Shown here: positions 28,103 through 36,235 of the stretch, one piece after another
How positions within the stretch are numbered: position 1 is the stretch's first letter
Layout of the letters: each line of letters opens with the position of its first letter
Assembly: GCA_002163975.1 (NCBI GenBank)
Contig: CP019636.1
Coordinates: 2,579,001 to 2,643,000 of the forward strand
Length of the DNA: 64,000 nucleotides
Reading direction: 5' to 3'
Source: Nostocales cyanobacterium HT-58-2
Lineage (GTDB): Bacteria; Cyanobacteriota; Cyanobacteriia; Cyanobacteriales; Nostocaceae
Translations under genes and position numbers: made by a program
The notes under the pieces: model-generated
The model's input: the letters and a program-made list of their open reading frames with translations, nothing else
What the model was told of the DNA's origin: nothing
Database searches by the model: none

Positions 28103-29401
28103 TTGGTTAATACTACGATCAGAACAACCAAATCAGAACAGATATTCACTGCTGCTCAGAAGTTAATGCCAGGTGGAGTAAATTCTCCAGTGAGAGCATT
28201 TAAATCTGTGCAAGGACAACCAATCGTTTTTGAGCGAGTCAAAGGGGCATACATTTGGGATGTAGATGGTAACCGATACATTGACTACATTGGCTCTTGG
28301 GGACCAGCTATCTGTGGTCATGCTCATCCAGAGGTGATTGCTGTATTACATGAAACCCTAGAAAAAGGGACTAGTTTCGGCGCACCCTCTGTGTTGGAAA
28401 ATGTACTTGCCGAAATGGTCATTGATGCTGTTCCTAGCATTGAAATGGTTCGCTTTGTTAACTCTGGTACTGAAGCTTGCATGGCGGTTCTCCGTCTCAT
28501 GCGAGCTTTCACTGGACGAGAAAAAATCATTAAGTTTGAAGGCTGTTATCATGGTCATGCTGATAATTTTCTAGTAAAAGCTGGCTCTGGTGTTGCCACA
28601 TTGAGTCTACCCGACTCACCCGGCGTGCCTAAATCTGTTACGAACAACACCTTGATTGCACCTTTTAATGACTTAACAGCAGTCAAAGCTCTATTTGAGG
28701 AAAATCTCAACGAAATTGCTGGTGTCATTCTAGAACCAGTGGTGGGAAATGCTGGATTTATTACCCCCAATCTTGAGTTCCTAAAAGGTTTAAGAGAATT
28801 GACACAAGAACATGGGGCATTACTCGTGTTTGATGAAGTCATGACAGGCTTCCGAATTGCTTACGGTGGCGCTCAAGAAAAATTTGGCGTGACTCCTGAC
28901 TTGACAACGTTAGGTAAAGTGATAGGTGGTGGTTTACCAGTGGGAGCCTACGGCGGTCGCCTAGATATTATGTCAATGGTTGCTCCAGCAGGATCGGTGT
29001 ATCAAGCAGGAACGCTTTCTGGGAATCCTTTGGCAATGACAGCTGGAATTAAAACGCTGGAATTACTGCAACAACCCGGCACTTATGAATATCTGGAGCA
29101 CATTAGTAAGAAGCTGGTCAATGGCTTGCTGCAAATTGCTGAAGAAACTGGTCATGCAGTTTATGGCGGTCATATTGGCGGTATGTTAGGTTTATTCTTC
29201 AATGAAGGACCGATCCGTAACTACCAAGATAGTAAAAAATCAGACTTAGTTAAGTTTAGCCGCTTCCACCAAGGTATGCTAGAGCGCGGTATTTACCTGG
29301 CACCTTCTCAATTTGAAGCTTGGTTTAGCTCTTTGGCTCATACAGAAGATGATATCGCCCAAACTTTAGCCGCTGCACGGGATGTGTTATCCAGAATTTA
29401 G
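28103..29401 (+). CDS. hemL: Glutamate-1-semialdehyde 2,1-aminomutase
   Basis: This 432-residue PLP enzyme converts glutamate-1-semialdehyde to delta-aminolevulinate, completing the C5 branch started by the cluster's HemA. The PLP lysine is Lys272 in [35 protein letters not shown] and [11 protein letters not shown] are family signatures. The gene begins with TTG at 28103, supported by AAGGAGA 5-6 bp upstream and the family-typical [14 protein letters not shown] start. It is the last gene of the run and is followed by a strong terminator. Confidence 0.94.
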   Translation: MVNTTIRTTKSEQIFTAAQKLMPGGVNSPVRAFKSVQGQPIVFERVKGAYIWDVDGNRYIDYIGSWGPAICGHAHPEVIAVLHETLEKGTSFGAPSVLENVLAEMVIDAVPSIEMVRFVNSGTEACMAVLRLMRAFTGREKIIKFEGCYHGHADNFLVKAGSGVATLSLPDSPGVPKSVTNNTLIAPFNDLTAVKALFEENLNEIAGVILEPVVGNAGFITPNLEFLKGLRELTQEHGALLVFDEVMTGFRIAYGGAQEKFGVTPDLTTLGKVIGGGLPVGAYGGRLDIMSMVAPAGSVYQAGTLSGNPLAMTAGIKTLELLQQPGTYEYLEHISKKLVNGLLQIAEETGHAVYGGHIGGMLGLFFNEGPIRNYQDSKKSDLVKFSRFHQGMLERGIYLAPSQFEAWFSSLAHTEDDIAQTLAAARDVLSRI

Positions 29402-29468
29402 AAGCATGATGAAGTAGCGTAAGAAAATCAAATTGTCATCGACTCATTAAAAACTGCTGTAAATAGGG

Positions 29469-29499
29469 AAAACTGCCTCAAAAAATGAGGCAGTTTTTG
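29469..29499 (+). terminator. Rho-independent terminator after hemL
   Basis: AAAACTGCCTCA (29469-29480) and TGAGGCAGTTTT (29486-29497) form a perfect 12-bp stem with a 5-nt A-loop, followed by a further T. The A/T symmetry means it could work in both directions. It marks the 3' end of the tetrapyrrole cluster. Confidence 0.85.
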
Positions 29500-29699
29500 T
29501 TTACTTAATTTTTGTTGACTTAGGGAGTGTCGCTTTTCAGCTTGGATGACACACTGCAATCACTCTTCAAAAACCGCCTTTTTTCCAACGCAGAGTCGCT
29601 TCTGCTATGCGTTGTCCAAATTTAACAGAGGTGATGCCATTTCACGAAATTCTTGATACAAATCACTTTTCTTGCTTCCCCTGCTCCTGAAGCTTGCCA

Positions 29700-29858
29700 T
29701 CTGTATCAATCTTAAGGTGAAACGGTATGAGGCGATGGTCCGTATGAAGACACGCCTTTTCTTTTTTACCTGTTGGGTTAGGCGATGTAAGACGAGCTGT
29801 GCCTGCAATTGCTGTCTGAGCCTAGAATCCCCGCACATATAGGGCGGGGAGTATGTCA
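29700..29858 (+). mobile_element. Remnant of an IS200/IS605-type right end
   Basis: The sequence CCTAGAATCCCCGC, an ATATA-type loop and GCGGGGAGTATGTCAA (about 29822-29858) form a hairpin typical of the right end of cyanobacterial IS200/IS605 elements with tnpB. There the same region also serves as the 3' part of the guide RNA. No tnpA or tnpB frame remains next to it; only about 100 bp of possible internal sequence precedes it. The element end abuts the stop codon of the aldo/keto reductase gene. Confidence 0.5.
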
Positions 29859-30884
29859 ATCTTCTAATGCCGCTTTGACTTTCGCATCCCATCCCATCGC
29901 CTGCATCCATCCGGGATAGAGGGGTTGAGGAGCAGTCAAATTATCGAGTTGTTCTACTTCATGGCAAGATAACTTAACCTCAGTTGCACCAAAATTATCT
30001 TCTAGGTGCGTCATTTTGTTTGCACCAATAATCACCGAAGAAATAAACGGCTTGGTGAAAATCCAAGCAATAGCGACTTGAGCAGGTGATGCTGCGTGAT
30101 TTTGCGCAATCTCCTTGAGTAAATTTACCACCTCGTAACCCTTCTCTACATCAATAGGCGGAAACTGGAAGTTTTTACGACGAGCGTCTTCAGGCACAGG
30201 GGTTTCCCGAGTGTACTTACCGCTAAGAAAACCACTGGCAAGAGGACTCCACACCAAAATACCGATACCTGTATCTTCCACAAATGGGACAATCTCATGT
30301 TCAATATCCCGTCCAAGGAGAGAATAGTACATTTGCCCTCCCACAAACCGGGTATAGCCCTGTCGTTCTTGAATTGCCAGCATCCGAGCAGCTTTCCAGG
30401 CTGGCAGGTTGGAGAAGCCAACATAACGCACCATTCCCCGCCGCACCAAATCATCCAAGGCGCGTACCGTTTCTTCTGGTGGTGTCAGGGGATCGGGAAT
30501 GTGGATTTGATACAGGTCAATGTAGTCTGTTCCCAGTCGCTTCAAACTTGCTTCAGCAGATGCGATGATGTGGCGATGGGAAAGACCAGTATCAGTGATT
30601 GCATTGCCTGTACGAAATCCTACTTTAGTAGCAATCACTGCTTCATGGCGATGGTCTCCCAATGCTTTACCTAGCATGATTTCCGATTGTCCCGCCGTGT
30701 AAGCGTCCGCTGTATCAAAGAGATTGATCCCTGCATCCAAAGCACGGTTAACCATTTGATCTGCCGTTGTTTGGTCGATGTTGTTCATGACACCGGGAAC
30801 TAGTTGACCTTCGCCAAAGGTCATTGCGCCGAATGCGAGACGGGAGACGACTAAACCTGTGTGTCCAAGAGTTGTGTATTGCAT
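29856..30884 (-). CDS. Aldo/keto reductase
   Basis: This is a 342-residue NADPH-dependent (beta/alpha)8 oxidoreductase. Catalytic residues are visible: Asp in NLFDTADAY, Tyr in DAYTAGQSE, Lys in VIATKVGF and His in YQIHIPDP. The C-terminal cofactor loop (VIIGANKMTHLEDNF) is complete. It is closest in style to YajO/AKR11-like general reductases of aldehydes and ketones. It is the last gene of the - strand redox run behind the AraC regulator. Its relation to the tetrapyrrole cluster is uncertain, as a terminator and opposite direction separate them. Confidence 0.88.
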   Translation of the reverse strand: MQYTTLGHTGLVVSRLAFGAMTFGEGQLVPGVMNNIDQTTADQMVNRALDAGINLFDTADAYTAGQSEIMLGKALGDHRHEAVIATKVGFRTGNAITDTGLSHRHIIASAEASLKRLGTDYIDLYQIHIPDPLTPPEETVRALDDLVRRGMVRYVGFSNLPAWKAARMLAIQERQGYTRFVGGQMYYSLLGRDIEHEIVPFVEDTGIGILVWSPLASGFLSGKYTRETPVPEDARRKNFQFPPIDVEKGYEVVNLLKEIAQNHAASPAQVAIAWIFTKPFISSVIIGANKMTHLEDNFGATEVKLSCHEVEQLDNLTAPQPLYPGWMQAMGWDAKVKAALED

Positions 30885-31021
30885 AGAGAAATTTCCTTTG
30901 AGAACGACTTGGTGAGATAACCACCCGTTTCCTTTGTATCTTTTGCCAAGCAGGCGATGCTCTGTTTACGTAGCGTGCGCTCTATGCTTGCAATCGCAGC
31001 AGTGTATCTGTTACTGTCGCC

Positions 31022-31774
31022 CTACACCGCTGCTGTGTATCCGCCATCAAGAACAACGTTATGTCCCGTCATGAACGAAGCAGCATCCGAACATAACCAA
31101 ACCACTGCTTCTGCAATATCCTCAGGTTCGCCAACTCTCTGTAGGGGAATACCTGCTGCTATCTGTTCCAACATTTCTGGTGGAGCCCCTGCCCACAAAT
31201 CAGTTTTGACTGCCCCTGGACTGACCACATTAACGCGGATTTTATCTTTGGCGTACTCTGCTGCAGCTGCACGAGAAAGGGAAATCACGCCGCCTTTCGC
31301 TGCACCGTAAACTGAGTAATTAGGTACACCTATCAGCGCCCCTTGGGAAGACATATTGACGATCGCACCAGATCCAGTTTTTTGCATTGCCGGAATTTCA
31401 TATTTCATGCACAGCCAGATCGACTTCAAGTTGACAGTAATCTCTGCATCCCAGTCTTCCTCAGACATCTCCGTTAACGGGCTCGCTTTGCCGGAACCTG
31501 CATTATTGAAGGCAAAGTCAAGGCGACTATAGGTTTCTATGGTTTTGTTAACTAGGGCTTCGACCTCAGCAGCTTTCGTAACATCAGTTTGTATGAATAG
31601 TCCTTCGCCACCCACTTGTTGAATCAACTTAATCGTTTCTTCTCCTTCTGTCGTGCGCCGTGCTGCAACAACCACCTTTGCACCTGCTTTTGCGAAGGCG
31701 ATCGCCGCTGATCGACCGATTCCGGAACTACCACCAGTAACAATAGCAACTTTTCTATCCATACTATGCATCAT
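31022..31774 (-). CDS. Short-chain dehydrogenase (glucose-1-dehydrogenase-like)
   Basis: This is a 250-residue classical SDR. It has the cofactor motif TGGSSGIG near residues 13-20, NNAG in DFAFNNAGSGK, the catalytic Ser in VNMSSQGA and YSVYGAAKGG supplying Tyr-xxx-Lys. No signal peptide is present, so it is cytosolic, unlike the related enzyme two genes upstream. The substrate is unknown. Both SDRs and the aldo/keto reductase probably act in one detoxification or catabolic pathway under the AraC regulator. Confidence 0.88.
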   Translation of the reverse strand: MMHSMDRKVAIVTGGSSGIGRSAAIAFAKAGAKVVVAARRTTEGEETIKLIQQVGGEGLFIQTDVTKAAEVEALVNKTIETYSRLDFAFNNAGSGKASPLTEMSEEDWDAEITVNLKSIWLCMKYEIPAMQKTGSGAIVNMSSQGALIGVPNYSVYGAAKGGVISLSRAAAAEYAKDKIRVNVVSPGAVKTDLWAGAPPEMLEQIAAGIPLQRVGEPEDIAEAVVWLCSDAASFMTGHNVVLDGGYTAAV

Positions 31775-31886
31775 TTGTCTTCCTGTTTATTAAATTGATG
31801 TCGTTACTTACAAGCCCAGCACCCTGCCCGTCACGTCGATAACTGACTGCCTTTGAGAGGTTGAATCATTTTGAAAAACTGTTTCC

Positions 31887-32393
31887 TCAGGCTTCAGTGA
31901 AAACCATCGGGTTATAGTATTCTCGGTAAAGTAGAATTTTGCCGTTGCGGAATTGGAATAAACCCGCATAAGTATTGTTGTAAGGTTTACCAGTCGCCAG
32001 AACTTCGATTTCCCCACGAAATTCTGCAAAAAGAGTGTTTGGATCAACCATAGGATAGATGACTAAGTCGGGGAAAACCATTCTGCCCACACTAGTGGGG
32101 AGTGCGCTGTAATGCTTTGCAATTGCAGCCTTGCCTTCAACTCGCTTGGGAAAGCCAGGTGGAGAATAAGGCATATCCTGTACGCTATTTTGATCCCATA
32201 ACTCAAGCCATGCATCCATGCGCTTTTTGGACAAAAGGTCAAGAAAATCGCGAACGACTCGCTCATTTTTCTGGCGGATTTGGTCATTTTTAGTTACTGC
32301 GGATGCAACTGATGAATGAATAACGCCTATTGCTGCCAATGTGCCTGCTGCTAACGCACTCTTAACGACGGTACGGCGAGTCTTTAACCTCAT
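31887..32393 (-). CDS. Exported SnoaL-like (NTF2-fold) protein
   Basis: This is a 168-residue protein. The first 35 residues form an export signal with a twin-arginine motif (KTRRTVVK) and a hydrophobic segment SALAAGTLAAIGVIHSS, ending near SASAV-like small residues. The remainder matches the SnoaL/polyketide-cyclase-like NTF2 fold: VVRDFLDLLSKKRMDAWLELW, KAAIAKHYSALP and FAEFRGEIEV. Many such proteins are small enzymes or ligand-binding domains. It sits between two SDR genes on the same strand. The function is not assigned. Confidence 0.72.
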   Translation of the reverse strand: MRLKTRRTVVKSALAAGTLAAIGVIHSSVASAVTKNDQIRQKNERVVRDFLDLLSKKRMDAWLELWDQNSVQDMPYSPPGFPKRVEGKAAIAKHYSALPTSVGRMVFPDLVIYPMVDPNTLFAEFRGEIEVLATGKPYNNTYAGLFQFRNGKILLYREYYNPMVFTEA

Positions 32394-32453
32394 AAATGCT
32401 TTGTTTGCTTGTAATAAAGAGTTAAAAAGTTTTATTTATGAGATTATTCTCAA

Positions 32454-33404
32454 CTACTTGGTCAAATAACCGCCTGTAGCATCAACATCCATGCCCGTGA
32501 TGCAACTCGCATCATCAGAACTTAACCACATCACGGATCTAGCAATTTCTTCTACATTGACTATGCGTTTGATAGGATAATCTTGCGAAACTGCCTTAAA
32601 GTTGGTTTTCCAAGCTGCTAGTGCCCGTCGCAGCATAGGAGTATCGACTGCTCCGGGTGAAATCGAATTGACGCGAATATTCTTGTCTGAATATTCTAGG
32701 GCTGCAACTTTGGTTAGGGAGATAACCGCGTGTTTGCTAGCGCTGTAGGGAGCAATAGTTGCAAAGCCGACGTGTCCAGAAACTGAGGCATTATTTACTA
32801 TAACCCCACCGCCTTGCCGTAGCATATGAGGCAGTTCATATTTCATGGACAGGAAAACACCCGTTGCATTGGTGTTCATCACGTCCATCCATTCTTCAAG
32901 CGATCGCTCGGCGATTGTAGCAGGTTTGCTCTCAATAGCGGCATTGTTGAAGGCGATATCAATTCGACCATATTTCTTGACACAGCCGTCAATAAATGAT
33001 TTTACATCTTGTTCTTTTCTGACATCGGCTTGCATATACGTTGCTTCACCGCCGAAGCTTTTGATTTTGGCTTCAACTTGTTTGCCCAAGTTTTCACGTC
33101 GTCCGCAGAAGAAGACTTTTGCTCCTTCTTTTGCAAAGGCATAAGCTGTTCCTTCTCCAATGCCAGAAGTTGCCCCCGTGATGAGCACCACTTTACCTGC
33201 AAACTTGCCGTTGCGATCGCTATTGGTTTTGGGTTCTGGTGGCTTCTGAGTATTCGCTTGGGCACGTCCTGCAAGTGCTGTTGCAGCAACTCCCGCAACA
33301 GAGGCACCACCAAGCATCATCCGTCGTCGAGTCAACCCTCTAGTTAACTTTCTACTCGCGTTGTTTACTTCTGGGGATGTTGTTTGTTCAAAGTTGTCTG
33401 TCAT
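32454..33404 (-). CDS. Short-chain dehydrogenase with a Tat-type signal
   Basis: This is a 316-residue SDR with an unusual 50-residue leader containing RRRMMLGGASVAGVAATALAG, a clear twin-arginine signal with a small-residue cleavage region near AGRAQA. The enzyme part keeps ITGATSGIGEG, FNNAAIE, the Ser in NNASVSGH and YSASKHAV. An exported, folded NAD(P)-dependent SDR is rare but would fit Tat export with bound cofactor. A HIP1 octamer lies within the gene. Neighbours in the same direction are an exported hydrolase upstream and the SnoaL-like protein downstream. Confidence 0.85.
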   Translation of the reverse strand: MTDNFEQTTSPEVNNASRKLTRGLTRRRMMLGGASVAGVAATALAGRAQANTQKPPEPKTNSDRNGKFAGKVVLITGATSGIGEGTAYAFAKEGAKVFFCGRRENLGKQVEAKIKSFGGEATYMQADVRKEQDVKSFIDGCVKKYGRIDIAFNNAAIESKPATIAERSLEEWMDVMNTNATGVFLSMKYELPHMLRQGGGVIVNNASVSGHVGFATIAPYSASKHAVISLTKVAALEYSDKNIRVNSISPGAVDTPMLRRALAAWKTNFKAVSQDYPIKRIVNVEEIARSVMWLSSDDASCITGMDVDATGGYLTK

Positions 33405-33428
33405 CTTCGTTTACCTTCATCTTTCGTT

Positions 33429-34526
33429 TTATTTCTGGGAAACTTTTACATCCGAAAGCGTGTTTTTGAAGTGAACAGCAGCTACTTGCACCGCTTTGGT
33501 TACATACGGCTCTTGGTCGTAAAAATCAGTGTGCTCACCTTGTGTCCAGAACAAGTTTTTTGGTCCAGGCATTGTATTATAAAATTTCCGCACACTATCG
33601 GGCAGAGCTGAGTTGTCACTGTGAATAAAAAGCGTGGGAATAGTAACTTTGGGAGCTGCAGCAAGAGCATCAAACTGCAACCATTCTACCCACGACATCT
33701 CTGCAAACTGGTTCTTCCACTGGGGAATCGCACCGCGAGAAGAACTGCCGTAATAAGAAAGGGGGCTAGACATGGCAGCTTTTGGATCATTTTGCTTGTA
33801 AGCTGGCACATACTCCACTTCACCAGTTTGAGCATATTTCTTCTGTGCAGCCATCCCGGCTTCCATCTTACGACGCACTCCTTCTTCCCCAAAGACCGAA
33901 CGCAGAGATTCAGGGTCATGCAACCATGCAGCGACGGTGACGAACGATTTGAACCTATTATCTTCAGCGATCGTCTGCGCCATATAACCAGCACTAGCGC
34001 ATACACCCAACCCACCAATACGATTAGCATCAATCATGGGTAGCGACTGTAAGTACGTCACCGCGTTCTTCATGTCCTGAATTTTCTTTTGTGGCGATTC
34101 ATACTGGCGTGGTTCACCGCCACTTTCACCCCAGAAGCGAAAATCAAACGTCAATGTTGCTAACCCTTGTGCTGCAAGCTTTTTAGCATACAAATCAGGC
34201 ATTTGCTCTTTCACTGTTGTCCATGCCCCCGTAACGACTGTGGCTGGCAATTTATCACCTGGTTTGTAGTCAGCAGGCAGATACAAGTTACCCACCATCT
34301 TGACACCTTCACTTTGGAAAGTGACTTTATTTAAGCCTGGTTTGTAGGCAGCAGTCTGTTGCAAGTTGCTCGCTATTTCGGTATTCACGCCGGGCTTAAT
34401 ATCTTGAGTACTAGCGAAAGCAACGCCACCCATTAAAGCAAGGGTCATTACCGTTCCAAGAGTTAGAAGTTTTCGAGGAGCTTTTTGAGTTTGAGAAGAT
34501 GGTTTATCTATAAACTTGCGAGCCAT
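33429..34526 (-). CDS. Secreted alpha/beta hydrolase
   Basis: The 365-residue protein begins with a Lys/Arg-rich stretch and a hydrophobic segment (LLTLGTVMTLALMGGVAFA) that looks like a signal peptide or anchor. The hydrolase fold follows: oxyanion region at VVTGAWTTVKEQM, the nucleophile Ser in GVCASAGYM (the first Gly of the usual GxSxG is Cys), the acid in HSDNSALPD and the His in QGEHTDFYD. This arrangement resembles YcjY/dienelactone-hydrolase-like enzymes. It is the first structural gene downstream of the AraC regulator. The likely activity is ester or lactone hydrolysis outside the cytoplasm. Confidence 0.8.
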   Translation of the reverse strand: MARKFIDKPSSQTQKAPRKLLTLGTVMTLALMGGVAFASTQDIKPGVNTEIASNLQQTAAYKPGLNKVTFQSEGVKMVGNLYLPADYKPGDKLPATVVTGAWTTVKEQMPDLYAKKLAAQGLATLTFDFRFWGESGGEPRQYESPQKKIQDMKNAVTYLQSLPMIDANRIGGLGVCASAGYMAQTIAEDNRFKSFVTVAAWLHDPESLRSVFGEEGVRRKMEAGMAAQKKYAQTGEVEYVPAYKQNDPKAAMSSPLSYYGSSSRGAIPQWKNQFAEMSWVEWLQFDALAAAPKVTIPTLFIHSDNSALPDSVRKFYNTMPGPKNLFWTQGEHTDFYDQEPYVTKAVQVAAVHFKNTLSDVKVSQK

Positions 34527-34660
34527 ATTGAAACCTCCTAACTGTTTGTTGATTTAGCAATCATCTTGTTATCTCTAAGGTTAGGAAGAACAGCTCTCAG
34601 ATTCAGCACCCGTTCTTGCTGGGAAATATCAAAATCTTGCTCAAGTGGCTCGCAACCACA

Positions 34661-35512
34661 TCAAAAGCTATCTCTGTAAGCCTTTGGTGTTGTACCAGTC
34701 GCTTTGCGAAACTGAGAAGTGAAGTGGCTTGTGTTGTAAAAACCAACTCGATATGCTACCTCAGCCACAGAAAGCCGTGTGACAGAGAGCAGCACCTTTG
34801 CCCGTTCCATGCGCCGCTGGGTCAGGTAGCGATGAGGTGGTTGTCCTGTAGCAGTTTTGAAAGCACGGGCAAAATGAAACTGACTCATATGCACAACATC
34901 AGCCATATCAGCAATGGATAAATCTTCCGCGAGTCGCTCTTCAATAAAATCTTTCACTTGATTGAGTTTAAGGGCGTCTAGTGGTGAGTCTTCAATCGAA
35001 GGCAATTCTTGCGTTCCGGTGTAATTTCTTAGCAAATGAACGGCTAATAGATTCTTGAGAGAGTCGGTGTAGAGTTTACCAGCTAATCCACTGTTGAGAA
35101 CTTCAGACTTAAACAATTGTGCTGTGTGCAAAATAGTGGGGTCTGGAAAGATAATGCGGTGTTCGAGTTCAACATTCGGAGGTAAACCGTTGTCGGCTGC
35201 AACTTGGTTGAGAAGCTTTTGGTCTAACACCAAGTTAATGTATTCACTCTCACGCTCCCGCTGATGCCAGACAAAATCACGGGATGAGTATATAAATACA
35301 CTCCCTGCTGGCAAAGCAGTTGTTTGACTCGTACCTCCATCCACTGACCAAGTGACGCGATCGTGAGGTGCAAAGGCAACGCTGATAGCGTGCTTGGGCA
35401 TGGCAAAATCAAATTCACCGATCGCATTCATACAACCATACTCAACGGTAATGCCATCCCACTCAGCTTTAAGCATTGAGGGAGGTTGGGTATTTACGGA
35501 CTGCATTAGCAT
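34661..35512 (-). CDS. AraC-family transcriptional regulator
   Basis: This is a 283-residue regulator. The C-terminal third carries the double helix-turn-helix: SIADMADVVHMSQFHFARAF, then VAEVAYRVGFYNTSHFTSQF and RKATGTTPKAYR, the classical AraC signature. The N-terminal 150 residues form a cupin-like sensor domain. It is co-directional with the hydrolase, SDR, SnoaL, SDR and aldo/keto reductase genes and is the obvious candidate to activate them in response to an aromatic or small organic compound. The effector is unknown. Confidence 0.88.
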   Translation of the reverse strand: MLMQSVNTQPPSMLKAEWDGITVEYGCMNAIGEFDFAMPKHAISVAFAPHDRVTWSVDGGTSQTTALPAGSVFIYSSRDFVWHQRERESEYINLVLDQKLLNQVAADNGLPPNVELEHRIIFPDPTILHTAQLFKSEVLNSGLAGKLYTDSLKNLLAVHLLRNYTGTQELPSIEDSPLDALKLNQVKDFIEERLAEDLSIADMADVVHMSQFHFARAFKTATGQPPHRYLTQRRMERAKVLLSVTRLSVAEVAYRVGFYNTSHFTSQFRKATGTTPKAYRDSF

Positions 35513-35567
35513 CGAATGATATTCTCACGAGAGGAATCACCTCTAATACATTAAACTACAATTTCCC

Positions 35568-36221
35568 CTAAACTAAGGCTTTGTCCATGAGAATAGTACC
35601 TGTATGTTTTTCAATAGACTTAAAAACTTGCTGTCCCTGATAGGTGAAGTGTTTGTATAGAATCTCATGGCGGTCTACAAAACCTAATTTACGAAAAACG
35701 TGTTGTGATGTTGAATTAGTTGCCTCAGTGACAGCCATTCGATATCCTTTGCTTATCCCATATTCTAGACTAGTCTGAACTAAGTTTTGTGCTATCTTTT
35801 CTCCTCTACGTTGGGGTGAAACTGCAAGCATATACAGATACAAATATTCGCCTGGATATATACTTTTACCTTGCGTATACTGTGCTTCTAATTCTCCTAA
35901 AAGCTCAAATATTGGTGGGAAATTATTATCACTGATATCATAATTTTCTAAATAAGAAGCTGAGGCGAAGTCGCCAGAAATCAAGACACCGAGCAGTTTA
36001 TGAGTTTGCTTATCCCTCGCGATGACAGTTAGTTTTTCTTGTTCTGCCCAACCTCCCACAAATCTGATAAAGTCAGCAAACTCATCAATAGAAAAACCTT
36101 GGTTGATTGTGAGCGGCTCAGAATGAGTGAATGCCTCAGCAACTAAAAGAGCCATTTCGTTGCGTGAGTCTGGATGAAAAAGTTCGTACTGCACGTCAAT
36201 AGTCTCATGTAACAGATCCAT
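35568..36221 (-). CDS. GNAT-family N-acetyltransferase
   Basis: This is a protein of about 217 residues. The acetyl-CoA-binding motif A is seen as YMLAVSPQRRGEKIAQNLV, followed by AVTEATNSTSQHVFRKLGF, so the GNAT fold is complete. The ATG at 36221 (MDLLHETIDVQYEL) is preferred; a TTG further upstream would overlap the preceding gene's stop. It follows the DUF3445 gene with a gap of about 14 bp and is presumably co-transcribed. The substrate is unknown. Confidence 0.82.
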   Translation of the reverse strand: MDLLHETIDVQYELFHPDSRNEMALLVAEAFTHSEPLTINQGFSIDEFADFIRFVGGWAEQEKLTVIARDKQTHKLLGVLISGDFASASYLENYDISDNNFPPIFELLGELEAQYTQGKSIYPGEYLYLYMLAVSPQRRGEKIAQNLVQTSLEYGISKGYRMAVTEATNSTSQHVFRKLGFVDRHEILYKHFTYQGQQVFKSIEKHTGTILMDKALV

Positions 36222-36235
36222 ATTTTTCTGCTTCC

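Noticed and set aside
9888..29401. Reading the hem genes as the housekeeping haem operon
   Set aside because: Cyanobacterial hem genes are usually dispersed, and these are interleaved with deoxysugar, glycosyltransferase and P450 genes and lack hemD and hemH.
29605..29910. 101-codon - strand open frame
   Set aside because: Overlaps the aldo/keto reductase end and an IS-end hairpin; Arg/Ser/Leu-rich with no motif.
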